Assembly: GCF_000427335.1 (NCBI RefSeq)
Contig: NZ_ATMR01000126.1
Coordinates: 1 to 64,000 of the forward strand
Source of the DNA: Winogradskyella psychrotolerans RS-3
GTDB taxonomy: Bacteria > Bacteroidota > Bacteroidia > Flavobacteriales > Flavobacteriaceae
Direction of reading: 5' to 3'
Length of the DNA stretch: 64,000 bases
Shown: one piece after another, positions 54,039 to 62,785 of the stretch
How the letters are laid out: each line of letters begins with the position of its first letter
Position numbering within the stretch: the first letter of the stretch is position 1
Notes under the pieces: model-generated
The model's database searches: none
What the model was told of the DNA's origin: nothing
The model's input: only the letters and a program-made list of their open reading frames with translations
Translations under genes and position numbers: made by a program

Positions 54039-54431
54039 ATGAAATACGCATACACCATTTTATATGTCGAAGATGTTGAAAAGACAATGTCATTCTACGA
54101 AAACGCTTTTGGGTTTCAAAAAAAATTCATCACACCAGAGCATGATTATGGTGAGCTACTTTCTGGAGAAACCACCATCGCTTTTGCGTCTCATTCCTTA
54201 GGAAATTCAAACTTTAAAAAAGGCTTTAAACAACTTTCTATAAACGAAAAGCCGAACGGAATTGAAATGGCTTTTACAACTGAAAATATTAAAGATGATT
54301 TTAATAAAGCGATAAAAGCTGGAGCCATAGAATATGAACCTATAATTGAAAAACCTTGGGGACAAAAAGTGGGGTACTTAAGAGATATTAATGGGTTTCT
54401 TATCGAAATTTGTACACCAATTAAGAATTAA
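54039..54431 (+). CDS. VOC-family (glyoxalase-like) protein
   Basis: This 130-residue cytoplasmic protein has two beta-alpha-beta-beta-beta modules: AYTILYVEDVEKTMSFYENAFGF, and GQKVGYLRDINGFLIEICTP at the end with the metal-ligand Glu. ATG at 54039 is chosen over upstream in-frame codons in a low-complexity stretch. The gene breaks the ABC operon between ATPase and permease and is flanked by repeats, so it may have been inserted. Confidence 0.82.
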   Translation: MKYAYTILYVEDVEKTMSFYENAFGFQKKFITPEHDYGELLSGETTIAFASHSLGNSNFKKGFKQLSINEKPNGIEMAFTTENIKDDFNKAIKAGAIEYEPIIEKPWGQKVGYLRDINGFLIEICTPIKN

Positions 54432-54441
54432 AATAGATACA

Positions 54442-54472
54442 GACCTCACAAGTTTTAGAAACCTTTGAGGCC
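54442..54472. repeat. 31-nt imperfect palindrome (family 2), copy 2
   Basis: GACCTCACAAGTTTT and AGAAACCTTTGAGGCC are imperfect inverted arms. It follows the VOC gene stop and matches copy 1 at 47143 in 23 of 31 positions. Confidence 0.6.
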
Positions 54473-54510
54473 TATAAACTAAACGAAAAAAATATTAAAA
54501 AGTAGGATGA

Positions 54511-54532
54511 GATTCCTGCTTTCGCAAGAATT
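54511..54532. repeat. Family-1 palindrome before the first permease gene
   Basis: GATTCCTGC-TTTC-GCAAGAATT has 1 mismatch in its arms. The GTG start of the permease begins at the next base. Confidence 0.65.
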
Positions 54533-55660
54533 GTGGATATAACAGAATACATAAAACTAGTCTTCACAGACTACACGCTACGAACCATCACTCTAGGAAC
54601 AGCCATTTTAGGAGCTGTTACCGGAATGTTAGGAAGTTTCGCGGTACTCAGAAAACAGAGTTTATTGGGTGACGCTATTTCGCATGCGGCTTTACCAGGT
54701 ATTGCCATAGCGTTTTTAATTACTGGAGCTAAAGACAGTAACACATTATTAATCGGAGCATTAATTAGTGGTTTAATCGGTACGTTTTGGATAAGAGGCA
54801 TTGTCACAAAAACCCACTTAAAATCTGATACCGCTTTAGGTTTAATTCTGTCTTTATTTTTTGGATTCGGAATGTTGCTACTCACCTTTATTCAAAAACA
54901 ACCTAATGCTAATCAAGCCGGATTAGACAAATACCTCTTCGGACAAGCAGCAACTTTAGTAGAAAGTGATGTGTGGCTAATGGCTATTGTAACCGGAATA
55001 TGTTTAATTGTAATGCTCACCTTCTGGAAAGAATTTAAAATCCTATTATTTGATGCCGACTACACCCAAACACTCGGGTTCAATACTAAATTTATAGATA
55101 TTCTTATTACAACATTTATTGTTTTGGCTATTGTGTTAGGGCTTCAAACGGTTGGTGTCGTTTTAATGAGCGCTATGCTTTTGGCACCTGCAGCTGCTGC
55201 TAGGCAATGGACAAACAGTTTATCTGTAATGGTGTTTTTAGCTGCTATTTTTGGCGCATTTTCAGGAGTATTCGGGACTGCAATTAGCGCAAGTCAGAAT
55301 AACTTATCTACTGGCCCTGTTATTGTTTTAGTGGCTGGAGTTTTTGTGATATTCTCTTTTATATTTTCCCCAAGTCGTGGTTTATTGTTTAAACAAATCC
55401 GATTTATTAAAAATCGCCGCGATTTAGAATTGCATAAAACTTTAGCATTTATGCATCATATTGCCGAAACACACGAAGATATTTCACATCCTCACGCCAT
55501 AAAACTTTTAAATAATTTTCAAGGGTATACACGTTCTACACTTCAGAAATTGGTCGATAAAGACTATGTGGAACTTAATGGAAATATGTGGAGTTTAACT
55601 AAAACAGGCTTTGAAACCGCAGCGAATTTGTACACTAAACAATCCACCGAAGATGAGTAA
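54533..55660 (+). CDS. Metal ABC transporter permease with C-terminal wHTH-like domain
   Basis: This 375-residue inner-membrane protein of the ABC-3 family (MntB/ZnuB type) has about eight hydrophobic segments and marks RKQSLLGDAISHAALPGIA and TVGVVLMSAMLLAPAAAARQW. A C-terminal part of about 85 residues (LHKTLAFMHHIAETHE to GNMWSLTKTGFE) has the form of a winged HTH like those of DtxR-type proteins. The start is GTG, directly after a palindrome. It overlaps the second permease by 8 bp (ATGAGTAA). Confidence 0.9.
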   Translation: MDITEYIKLVFTDYTLRTITLGTAILGAVTGMLGSFAVLRKQSLLGDAISHAALPGIAIAFLITGAKDSNTLLIGALISGLIGTFWIRGIVTKTHLKSDTALGLILSLFFGFGMLLLTFIQKQPNANQAGLDKYLFGQAATLVESDVWLMAIVTGICLIVMLTFWKEFKILLFDADYTQTLGFNTKFIDILITTFIVLAIVLGLQTVGVVLMSAMLLAPAAAARQWTNSLSVMVFLAAIFGAFSGVFGTAISASQNNLSTGPVIVLVAGVFVIFSFIFSPSRGLLFKQIRFIKNRRDLELHKTLAFMHHIAETHEDISHPHAIKLLNNFQGYTRSTLQKLVDKDYVELNGNMWSLTKTGFETAANLYTKQSTEDE

Positions 55661-56812
55661 TGCACAAATAGAAATACAGCTTATAGCAAGTATAGTCGCC
55701 GTTGCTTGTGCCATTCCTGGGACATTTTTAGTCCTTAGAAAAATGGCTATGATTAGCGATGCTATTAGTCATTCCATTTTACCAGGTATCGTCATTGGTT
55801 TTTTTGTGACACAAGATTTAAATTCCCCTTTACTGATTCTTCTTGCTGCTTTAACAGGAATTATAACGGTTGTTTTAGTAGAATACATTCAAAAAACAGG
55901 ATTAGTAAAAGAAGATACAGCTATAGGATTGGTGTTTCCTGCCATGTTTAGTATTGGAGTCATCCTAATTGCTAAAAATGCCAACGACATCCATTTAGAT
56001 GTTGATGCTGTTTTATTAGGTGAATTAGCCTTTGCACCTTTTGACAGATTACTAATTGCAGGAACTGATGTGGGTCCAAAATCACTTTGGGTCGTTGGCA
56101 CCATTCTACTAATCACAATTACACTTTTAATTCTATTTTTTAAAGAATTGAAAATAAGCACTTTCGACAAAGGTTTGGCGGCATCCTTAGGGTTTTCTCC
56201 AGCAATTATTCATTACGGATTAATGTCTGTGGCTTCAGTTACTACTGTTGGATCTTTTGATGCTGTTGGTGCCATTTTGGTTGTCGCTTTAATGATTGCA
56301 CCTGCTGCTGCTGCCTATTTGTTAACCACAGATCTAAAGAAAATGTTGGCTCTAGCCATAGGTTTCGGAATTTTTAGTGCCATTTTCGGCTACTGGGTAG
56401 CACATTGGCTAGACGCTTCTATCGCTGGTTCCATTACAACCGTTCTTGGTTTAGTATTTTTGTTAGTCTATTTATTTGCTCCTTTAAAAGGAGTGATTGC
56501 GGTGATGTACAGAGAAAAACAGCAACGTACCGAAGTGTCTTTACTCACATTTTTATTACACTTAAAGAATCATGATGAGCTTGAAGAACGCCATGTTAAT
56601 CACCTAAGAGAACATATTAATTGGCAAAAAGTCCGAGCAAAAACTGTTCTCGACTTAGCCAAAAAAACAATATGATTCATATTGAAAAAAACATCGTGTC
56701 CTTAACTAAAAAGGGAGATGAATTTACATCTAAAGCCATCGATTATATTATGACTAATGAAGATGCGCAGATTGAAGATATGAAAGATGATTTCTTTTTG
56801 TTTAGAGGATAG
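55653..56812 (+). CDS. Second metal ABC transporter permease, C-terminus frameshifted as read
   Basis: The main frame (55653-56675) gives 340 residues with the ABC-3 membrane core (RKMAMISDAISHSILPGIVIG, DAVGAILVVALMIAPAAAAYLL) and stops at LDLAKKTI. The next frame continues from 56672 as MIHIEKNIVSLTKKGDEFTS to 56812. One extra A in the A run at 56661-56667 joins them to a 386-residue protein whose tail matches the winged-HTH tail of the first permease (LTKTGFE versus LTKKGDEF). It overlaps the first permease by 8 bp. Confidence 0.87.
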
Positions 56813-56887
56813 ATTTGATGTATTTATTGACACTACAATTGAAAGCTTCAGCGCTTAACAACGACAGACCCTAATATTTTAAACCTC

Positions 56888-57037
56888 ATGAGCCTATTAA
56901 ATTATTTCACCGGTAAAAACGGATTACTCATCATAGGATTTATTGTCCTGTGTGTTTTCATTTATAATAAGTATAAAACACAACGCTACTTTAAATACAT
57001 CGAAAAACGACTGAAAGAAAAAGAAAGGAAAAAATAA
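56888..57037 (+). CDS. 49-residue small membrane protein
   Basis: The frame starts ATG 56888 (MSLLNYFTGKNGL), has one hydrophobic segment (about 12-26) and a long basic helical end (YIEKRLKEKERKK). It follows the permease operon by 75 nt. No family recognised, but the shape (one helix, charged tail) is common among real small proteins. Confidence 0.5.
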   Translation: MSLLNYFTGKNGLLIIGFIVLCVFIYNKYKTQRYFKYIEKRLKEKERKK

Positions 57038-57097
57038 ACTTTTATAATATCATAGTGTCATCTAACAACTAAGCACAAACAACCATCAACTATAGGC

Positions 57098-57886
57098 TTA
57101 TTTAAACCCACGTTCCTTCTGAATATGCTCATAAGCCTCTTGCACTTGTCTAAACTTAGCCTCAGCACCTTCCCGATGTTCCTTACCTAAATGACCGACA
57201 CGATCTGGATGGTATTTTTTAGCCATACCACGATATGCTTTTTTAACCTCAGTATCTGGCACTGATTTATCTATCTCTAAAATTTTATAAGCATTATCAC
57301 TACTGTTATAAAACATGGCTTTAATACTCTCAAAATCTCTGTTACTAATTCCTAAATAACCCGTTATGGTATAAATCTGTCGTAATTCGTCCTCAGTAAC
57401 TAAACCATCTGCTTTTGCAATTCCGAATAAAAAATGAAGCAATTGTAATCGCGATGCATGATCCATCATTTGCTTAATCTGCAAACAAACTTGGCGTGTA
57501 GATATATTTTGTTTGGTAATGCGTTTAAACAATTCAAAAGCCTTATTCGCTCTATCTTTACCATACATATTGGTAAATTGCTGACGTACAAAATCGAGTT
57601 CGCGTTGATCTTGCTTACCATCTGCTTTAATAACAATAGACGCTAAAATTAAGAGGCTAACTTCAAAATCACCAGATTGCGTTTGTGTTCTTGACGTGCG
57701 TTGTCCGTAATTTGGTTTTGTTCTATAGGTATCACGCTCTCTTCCTGCTTGTCGATCACCTATTAAAGGTGTTCCTTTATCTGTTAAATTATCAACAAAA
57801 CTACCCAAAGCTAATCCTATAATAGCACCAATCGGACCTCCAAACGACCAACCTAAAGCACCACCAATCCATTTTGCAAAACTCAT
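57098..57886 (-). CDS. TerB-DnaJ fusion protein (DjlA-like co-chaperone)
   Basis: This 262-residue protein opens with a glycine-rich hydrophobic stretch (WIGGALGWSFGGPIGAIIG, about 5-30) that may hold it in the membrane. A TerB-like helical domain (about 72-190) and a C-terminal J domain (about 198-260) with the HPD motif in KKYHPDRVG follow. It would stimulate DnaK ATPase activity, as DjlA does. Confidence 0.9.
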   Translation of the reverse strand: MSFAKWIGGALGWSFGGPIGAIIGLALGSFVDNLTDKGTPLIGDRQAGRERDTYRTKPNYGQRTSRTQTQSGDFEVSLLILASIVIKADGKQDQRELDFVRQQFTNMYGKDRANKAFELFKRITKQNISTRQVCLQIKQMMDHASRLQLLHFLFGIAKADGLVTEDELRQIYTITGYLGISNRDFESIKAMFYNSSDNAYKILEIDKSVPDTEVKKAYRGMAKKYHPDRVGHLGKEHREGAEAKFRQVQEAYEHIQKERGFK

Positions 57887-58017
57887 ATATTATTTTTGAT
57901 TTTCTAAAGCTGTAAATATACTATATGTTAGTTGGATGAAAATGTAATTTGTTACGTTTTGTGCGCAACCATTTGCGTAAAGTGGTATCTTATAGACATA
58001 ACCAATACCTTAATATT

Positions 58018-58422
58018 ATGAAAATCACTTTTTATATTATAGCTATAATGCTTCTTGCACAAAGTTGTAACGGCGATGACGACGCACAGCAAAACTCAGA
58101 ACCAACACTTAATACAACATGGTCTTTAATCAATGTTTCTGGTGGTTTTGCAGGTGTTGATGATGATTTTGAATCGGGTATAATTACATGGCATTTTAAC
58201 AATGAAGCGTCTGAAATTACCGTTATCAATAATGACACAAGTAATGCTATACATAGTGGGTATGCTTCCGGAACTTACACTTATGAAGTCATAACAACTC
58301 CTAATGATACCACTTTAGTAATTGGAAATACAGATTTAAAAATTACGACATTAACAAGTTCTCAACTCATTTTAGATGAAGGTATGATTTCTGACGGTTT
58401 TCAATATACTTTTAGTAGATAG
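58018..58422 (+). CDS. Lipoprotein with lipocalin-like body
   Basis: This 134-residue lipoprotein has lipobox AQSC (Cys about 17). The body opens TLNTTWSLINVSGG, with the conserved Trp found near the N-terminus of small lipocalin-like Bacteroidota lipoproteins. ATG at 58018 is chosen since upstream codons lack a signal-peptide form. Role unknown. Confidence 0.7.
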   Translation: MKITFYIIAIMLLAQSCNGDDDAQQNSEPTLNTTWSLINVSGGFAGVDDDFESGIITWHFNNEASEITVINNDTSNAIHSGYASGTYTYEVITTPNDTTLVIGNTDLKITTLTSSQLILDEGMISDGFQYTFSR

Positions 58423-58516
58423 TCTCAGCTTTTCAACTTTCTTAATACTATTGAAAACCAAAATAGCATCATTTAAACTACGAACTGAAGACTAACGACT
58501 GCCTACTATTTTTCAT

Positions 58517-58524
58517 TATCTTTG
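58517..58524 (+). promoter_or_regulatory. -7 box for bacilliredoxin gene
   Basis: TATCTTTG matches TAnnTTTG, 36 nt upstream of the ATG. Confidence 0.6.
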
Positions 58525-58559
58525 CAATTCAAAATAAGATTAATTAAAATATAAAAAAT

Positions 58560-58970
58560 ATGTATCCAGCAGAATTAGTAAAACCAATGCGTGAGGATTT
58601 AACCAAAGTAGGTTTTGAAGAATTACATACATCAGAAGCTGTAGAAAGTGCTATTGCAAAGGAAGGCACAACATTAGTTGTTGTAAATTCTGTTTGTGGT
58701 TGTGCTGCAGCAAATGCAAGACCAGGTGCTAGAACAAGTTTAGACAATGCAAAAAAACCAGATCATATCGTTACTGTTTTTGCAGGTGTAGACAAAGAAG
58801 CTGTTGATGCAGCGAGAGCACACATGGTTCCTTTTCCTCCAAGCTCGCCATGTATGGCTTTATTTAAAGACGGAGAATTAGTACACATGTTAGAGCGTCA
58901 CCATATTGAAGGTCGTCCAGCAGAATTAATTGCTGAAAATCTTAAAGATGCTTATAACGAGCATTGCTAA
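58560..58970 (+). CDS. BrxA/BrxB-family bacilliredoxin
   Basis: This 136-residue thioredoxin-fold protein has the family active site VNSVCGCAAANARPG (CGC). In Bacillus it removes bacillithiol from oxidised protein thiols. The Bacteroidota member should act likewise where bacillithiol is made, which cannot be judged here. It is monocistronic with promoter and terminator. Confidence 0.93.
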   Translation: MYPAELVKPMREDLTKVGFEELHTSEAVESAIAKEGTTLVVVNSVCGCAAANARPGARTSLDNAKKPDHIVTVFAGVDKEAVDAARAHMVPFPPSSPCMALFKDGELVHMLERHHIEGRPAELIAENLKDAYNEHC

Positions 58971-58992
58971 AAGATAAAAAAACGAAGTATTT

Positions 58993-59020
58993 AAACCACG
59001 ATTTTTATCGTGGTTTTTTT
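58993..59020 (+). terminator. Terminator of bacilliredoxin gene
   Basis: AAACCACGAT and ATCGTGGTTT form a 10-bp stem around TTTT, then a T run. Confidence 0.85.
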
Positions 59021-59039
59021 GTACATAAATTGCATTGAT

Positions 59040-59047
59040 TACCTTTG
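59040..59047 (+). promoter_or_regulatory. -7 box very close to the plsC start
   Basis: TACCTTTG matches TAnnTTTG and ends only 4 nt before the ATG at 59052, so a transcript from it would be nearly or fully leaderless. Confidence 0.5.
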
Positions 59048-59051
59048 CCAC

Positions 59052-59789
59052 ATGAGAAAACTACTAGCCTATCCGCTTTCGGTTGTATTTTATTTATGCT
59101 TTGGGTTAACCTTGGTTGTATTTCATGTAATCCAATGGATTAGCTTTAATGTATTTGGCTATAAAGCACTTAAGATTAGTGTAGATTGGCTACAATTTTT
59201 TATTATGCGCTGTCTTAATCTTTTGGGTACCAGAATCTCATTTTACAATCCCTACACTTTAAGTACAGACAGACCCTTAATCATCGTTTCTAATCACCAA
59301 AGCATGTACGATATATCACCTATTATGTGGTATCTTCGTAAGCACCATGTAAAGTTTGTTTCTAAGAAAGAATTAGGAAAAGGCATCCCAAGTGTGTCCT
59401 ACAATTTAAGACATGGCGGATCAGTTTTAATAGACCGAAAAAATCCGAGACAGTCGCTATCTGCAATGATGACCTTTGGAGATTATATTGAAAAAACAAA
59501 AAGAGCAGCTGTTATTTTTCCTGAAGGTACGCGAAGTAAGGATGGTATTCCAATACCATTTAAAACCAAAGGTTTAGAAATGCTACTAAAGAAAGTTCCT
59601 TCTGCACTTATCGTTCCTGTTACAGTTAATAACTCATGGAAAATGTTACGCTATGGGAATTTCCCAATGGGAATAGGAAATCATATGAAATTTACTGTTC
59701 ATAAGCCCCTAGAAATTATTAACTTTACAGATAAGGTCGAATTAATTCAGCAAGTTGAACGAACAATTGTTGAAGCTATCGAGAAATAA
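59052..59789 (+). CDS. plsC: 1-acyl-sn-glycerol-3-phosphate acyltransferase
   Basis: This 245-residue membrane-bound enzyme makes phosphatidic acid from lysophosphatidic acid. The family motifs are NHQSMYD (NHxxxxD), FPEGTRSKDG and a Pro in IVPVTV; an N-terminal hydrophobic region (about 8-35) anchors it. ATG at 59052 is the first with a good family alignment; an earlier in-frame codon at 59010 lies in the previous terminator. An acyl-ACP desaturase gene follows. Confidence 0.9.
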   Translation: MRKLLAYPLSVVFYLCFGLTLVVFHVIQWISFNVFGYKALKISVDWLQFFIMRCLNLLGTRISFYNPYTLSTDRPLIIVSNHQSMYDISPIMWYLRKHHVKFVSKKELGKGIPSVSYNLRHGGSVLIDRKNPRQSLSAMMTFGDYIEKTKRAAVIFPEGTRSKDGIPIPFKTKGLEMLLKKVPSALIVPVTVNNSWKMLRYGNFPMGIGNHMKFTVHKPLEIINFTDKVELIQQVERTIVEAIEK

Positions 59790-59840
59790 TTATCAAAAAC
59801 ACCATTAAGATGTCGCTAAAAAAATGTAAGATTAGAAGTG

Positions 59841-60791
59841 ATGCAGCATCTCGAAAAAGATGTACAATCGCTGATTGAAAAATATTTAATTCCTGTTGAA
59901 AAAATCTGGCAACCTACAGATTTCTTACCAGACCCTACAAAGGATTCATTTTATGAAGAGGTTAGAGAAATTAGAGAATTATCTAAAGAACTACCTTATG
60001 ATTTTTGGGTCGTTTTAGTTGGTGATATGATTACAGAAGAAGCCTTACCAAGTTACGAATCTTGGCTTATGGATGTTGAAGGTGTCGGCCAAATTGAACG
60101 TAACGGCTGGTCTACCTGGTTAAGACATTGGACAGGTGAAGAAAACAGACATGGTGATGTTTTAAATAAATACTTGTACTTATCTGGTCGTGTAAATATG
60201 CGCGAGATTGAAAAAACTACGCAGTATTTAATAAGCGATGGTTTTGATATTGGTACAGGCAGAGATCCTTATAAAAACTTTGTATACACAAGCTTTCAAG
60301 AGTTAGCGACTTATATTTCTCATAATCGTGTGGCTAAAATAGCCAAACAAAAAGGTAATAAGCAATTGGCTAAAATGTGTAAAATCATTTCAGGAGACGA
60401 AATGCGTCACCACCATGCGTATTCTGAGTTTGTTGAGCGCATTTTTGCTGTAGATCCTAATCAGATGATGATGGCTTTTCACGATATGATGAAACGTAAA
60501 ATTGCGATGCCAGCACATTTCTTAAGAGAATCTGGTGAGAGTATTGGTACGGCTTTTGAAGAATTTTCTAACACCGCACAACGTCTTGGTGTTTATACGT
60601 CTAACGATTATGTAGATATCTTACAGAAACTAATTGACCGTTGGGAAATAGGAAAAATGACCGGACTGAATGAGGAAGCCGAAAAAGCAAGAGATTACTT
60701 AATGAAACTACCTCCAAGAATGTACCGTTTGTCTGAACGCATGAAGATTCCTGAGAATTCATATCAATTTAAATGGGTAGATCCTGCGTAA
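59841..60791 (+). CDS. Acyl-ACP desaturase (stearoyl-ACP 9-desaturase type)
   Basis: This soluble di-iron enzyme of 316 residues introduces a double bond in ACP-bound fatty acids. The two iron motifs are EENRHGD and DEMRHHHAY (ExxRH type). ATG at 59841 is preferred over the GTG at 59838. It stands after plsC, a lipid-linked neighbour, and before an HD hydrolase. Length is close to plant and bacterial members. Confidence 0.92.
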   Translation: MQHLEKDVQSLIEKYLIPVEKIWQPTDFLPDPTKDSFYEEVREIRELSKELPYDFWVVLVGDMITEEALPSYESWLMDVEGVGQIERNGWSTWLRHWTGEENRHGDVLNKYLYLSGRVNMREIEKTTQYLISDGFDIGTGRDPYKNFVYTSFQELATYISHNRVAKIAKQKGNKQLAKMCKIISGDEMRHHHAYSEFVERIFAVDPNQMMMAFHDMMKRKIAMPAHFLRESGESIGTAFEEFSNTAQRLGVYTSNDYVDILQKLIDRWEIGKMTGLNEEAEKARDYLMKLPPRMYRLSERMKIPENSYQFKWVDPA

Positions 60792-60800
60792 TAATTTCGT

Positions 60801-61463
60801 ATGACAATTTCTGATGCGCAACTCATTGAAGCTACTATTGATTTCGTTAAAACCGAACTCAAGAATGCTGAAGGTGGCCACGACTGGTTTCATATTGAAC
60901 GTGTTTACAAAAATAGCTTACTCATTGCGAAGCAAGAAAATGTAGATATCACAATCGTTTCATTAGCAGCTTTACTTCATGATATTGCGGATCCTAAATT
61001 TCATAATGGAGATGAAGCTTTAGGCTCTAGAATAGCCAGTACATTTTTATTAAAACACAATGTAGATAGCGAAATTATTGAGCATGTTACTCAGATTATT
61101 GATAACATGTCATTTAAAAACTCATTTGATTTAAATACGTCGTTCACCTCTAAAGAAATGGAAGTCGTCCAAGATGCAGATCGTATAGATGCTATTGGAG
61201 CTATTGGTATTGCGCGCTGTTTTAATTATGGTGGCTTTAAAGATAGAGCTCTTTATGATCCTGAAATAAAGCCTAATCTTAACATGACTAAGGCAGACTA
61301 TAAGAACTCAGAAGCACCAACAATTAATCATTTCTACGAAAAACTGTTATTGCTAAAAGATCAGCTAAACACTAAAACAGGACAACGCATTGCTTTAGAA
61401 CGCCACAAGTATATGGAAGGTTTTCTGAACCAATTTTTTGCCGAATGGGAAGGTGAAAAGTAA
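60801..61463 (+). CDS. HD-domain phosphohydrolase
   Basis: This 220-residue protein has the HD signature AALLHDIADPKF with an upstream His in GGHDWFHIERV and a later Asp in VVQDADRIDAIGA. It belongs to the YedJ/uncharacterised HD group. The phosphate substrate is unknown. It lies 9 nt after the desaturase gene. Confidence 0.88.
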   Translation: MTISDAQLIEATIDFVKTELKNAEGGHDWFHIERVYKNSLLIAKQENVDITIVSLAALLHDIADPKFHNGDEALGSRIASTFLLKHNVDSEIIEHVTQIIDNMSFKNSFDLNTSFTSKEMEVVQDADRIDAIGAIGIARCFNYGGFKDRALYDPEIKPNLNMTKADYKNSEAPTINHFYEKLLLLKDQLNTKTGQRIALERHKYMEGFLNQFFAEWEGEK

Positions 61464-61469
61464 AATTTA

Positions 61470-61643
61470 TTAGTTTTCTTTAGCCACCTCTAAAGCAGTT
61501 AACTTATATTCAATTTCTGCCATCTCTTGTCCGTAATGAATAATTTCATCTGCAGATAAATTGTTATTAGAGTTTACAGCATCTAAAATATCTTGGCCTT
61601 TTTTAGAATAATATACTATTGCAATCTCGATTTTATCATCCAT
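61470..61643 (-). CDS. Small 57-residue protein, unknown
   Basis: The protein from ATG 61643 (MDDKIEIAIVYYSKKGQ) is short, mixed alpha/beta by look, and acidic at the end. It lies after the AraC gene (17 nt), in the same direction, and may be co-transcribed. No family recognised. Confidence 0.5.
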   Translation of the reverse strand: MDDKIEIAIVYYSKKGQDILDAVNSNNNLSADEIIHYGQEMAEIEYKLTALEVAKEN

Positions 61644-61659
61644 AACTATCACAATTAAA

Positions 61660-62532
61660 TTATTGAACCATTAATTTTAACTGGCCTCTATACTTAGAAG
61701 CACTTTTACCTGTAAACTCTTTAAATAGCTTATTAAAGTGCGAAAAGTTATTAAATCCACACTCAAAACTAACGTCTGCTATACTCTTTTGACTTTCAGA
61801 AAGCAATTTGGTAGCATGCACAATACGATATTCATTAACCAACTTTGTAAATGTCTTACCTGTTACTTTTTTAAAGTAACGACAAAACGCAGGAACCGTC
61901 ATATTTACCTTATCGGCAATTTCGTCTAAACTGATATGCTCCTGAAAATTTTGATTTATATGTTTAATAACAACATCAATCTTAGCACTATCTTGTGGTT
62001 CAGTTTCAAAGGCAAAACCATCTACATTTAATAATGTGTAATCTTCACATTTAGCTAAACCATGCAACACTTCAAGAAATATTAATATTTTTTTGAAGCC
62101 TTCTTTTTCGTTTAACTTTTCAATTTTCTTTCCGAATTTTTGCTTTGTTTTAATCCCAAAAAGAATTCCTTTTTTAGAACGCTCAAACATTTTATTGATA
62201 TCCTCCATTTCTGGAATATCAAAAAAATGCTCACCTAAAAACTCTGGTTTAAACTGTACTACAGTTTCACTTCCATTAATTGTAAGACGATCTGTAAACC
62301 CGTTATGAGGCAAATTAGATCCTAAAAGTAATAATTGACTGTTATTAAAATATGATAAATGATTCCCTATATGGCGTTTACCTTGGCCTTTGTTAACATA
62401 TACGAGTTCCATTTCTGGGTGAAAGTGCCAAAACGGTTTACTCTCTCCTGTATATACATCGTTCTTTTTAACCTTAAGAGAACTACCAAATTCGGGACTT
62501 ATTTTTTCTAATGTAGGTTTTCTTGTATTCAT
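61660..62532 (-). CDS. AraC-family regulator with cupin sensor domain
   Basis: This 290-residue regulator has an N-terminal cupin part (FWHFHPEMELVYVNKGQGKR) and a C-terminal AraC double HTH (ISLDEIADKVNMTVPAFCRYF and IADVSFECGFNNFSHFNKLF). The type is common in Bacteroidota near sugar or stress genes. Its targets are not evident in the window. Confidence 0.92.
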   Translation of the reverse strand: MNTRKPTLEKISPEFGSSLKVKKNDVYTGESKPFWHFHPEMELVYVNKGQGKRHIGNHLSYFNNSQLLLLGSNLPHNGFTDRLTINGSETVVQFKPEFLGEHFFDIPEMEDINKMFERSKKGILFGIKTKQKFGKKIEKLNEKEGFKKILIFLEVLHGLAKCEDYTLLNVDGFAFETEPQDSAKIDVVIKHINQNFQEHISLDEIADKVNMTVPAFCRYFKKVTGKTFTKLVNEYRIVHATKLLSESQKSIADVSFECGFNNFSHFNKLFKEFTGKSASKYRGQLKLMVQ

Positions 62533-62697
62533 AATAGATTTATTACTGCAAAGTTAAGTCTATTTAAAATGAAAACCTATATACAATTACCAATAATATA
62601 TTCTATTTTAACCACATATAGCATTTGAAGCAGTGATAAGGTTAATTTTACACATAAATACACCAAAATGCTTGTTTTATTGAAGGTTAAGACATTA

Positions 62698-62705
62698 TAC
62701 ATTTG
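62698..62705 (+). promoter_or_regulatory. -7 box of small secreted protein, copy 1
   Basis: TACATTTG matches TAnnTTTG, with leader of about 75 nt before the ATG at 62786. The region is a diverged twin of that at 63642. Confidence 0.6.
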
Positions 62706-62785
62706 TAGTGTTAAATCATTTGAACTGATTATTAAAAAAATGCGAATTTTGGAATGTCAGTTGTAACCCAAAAAAATGAAACGTT

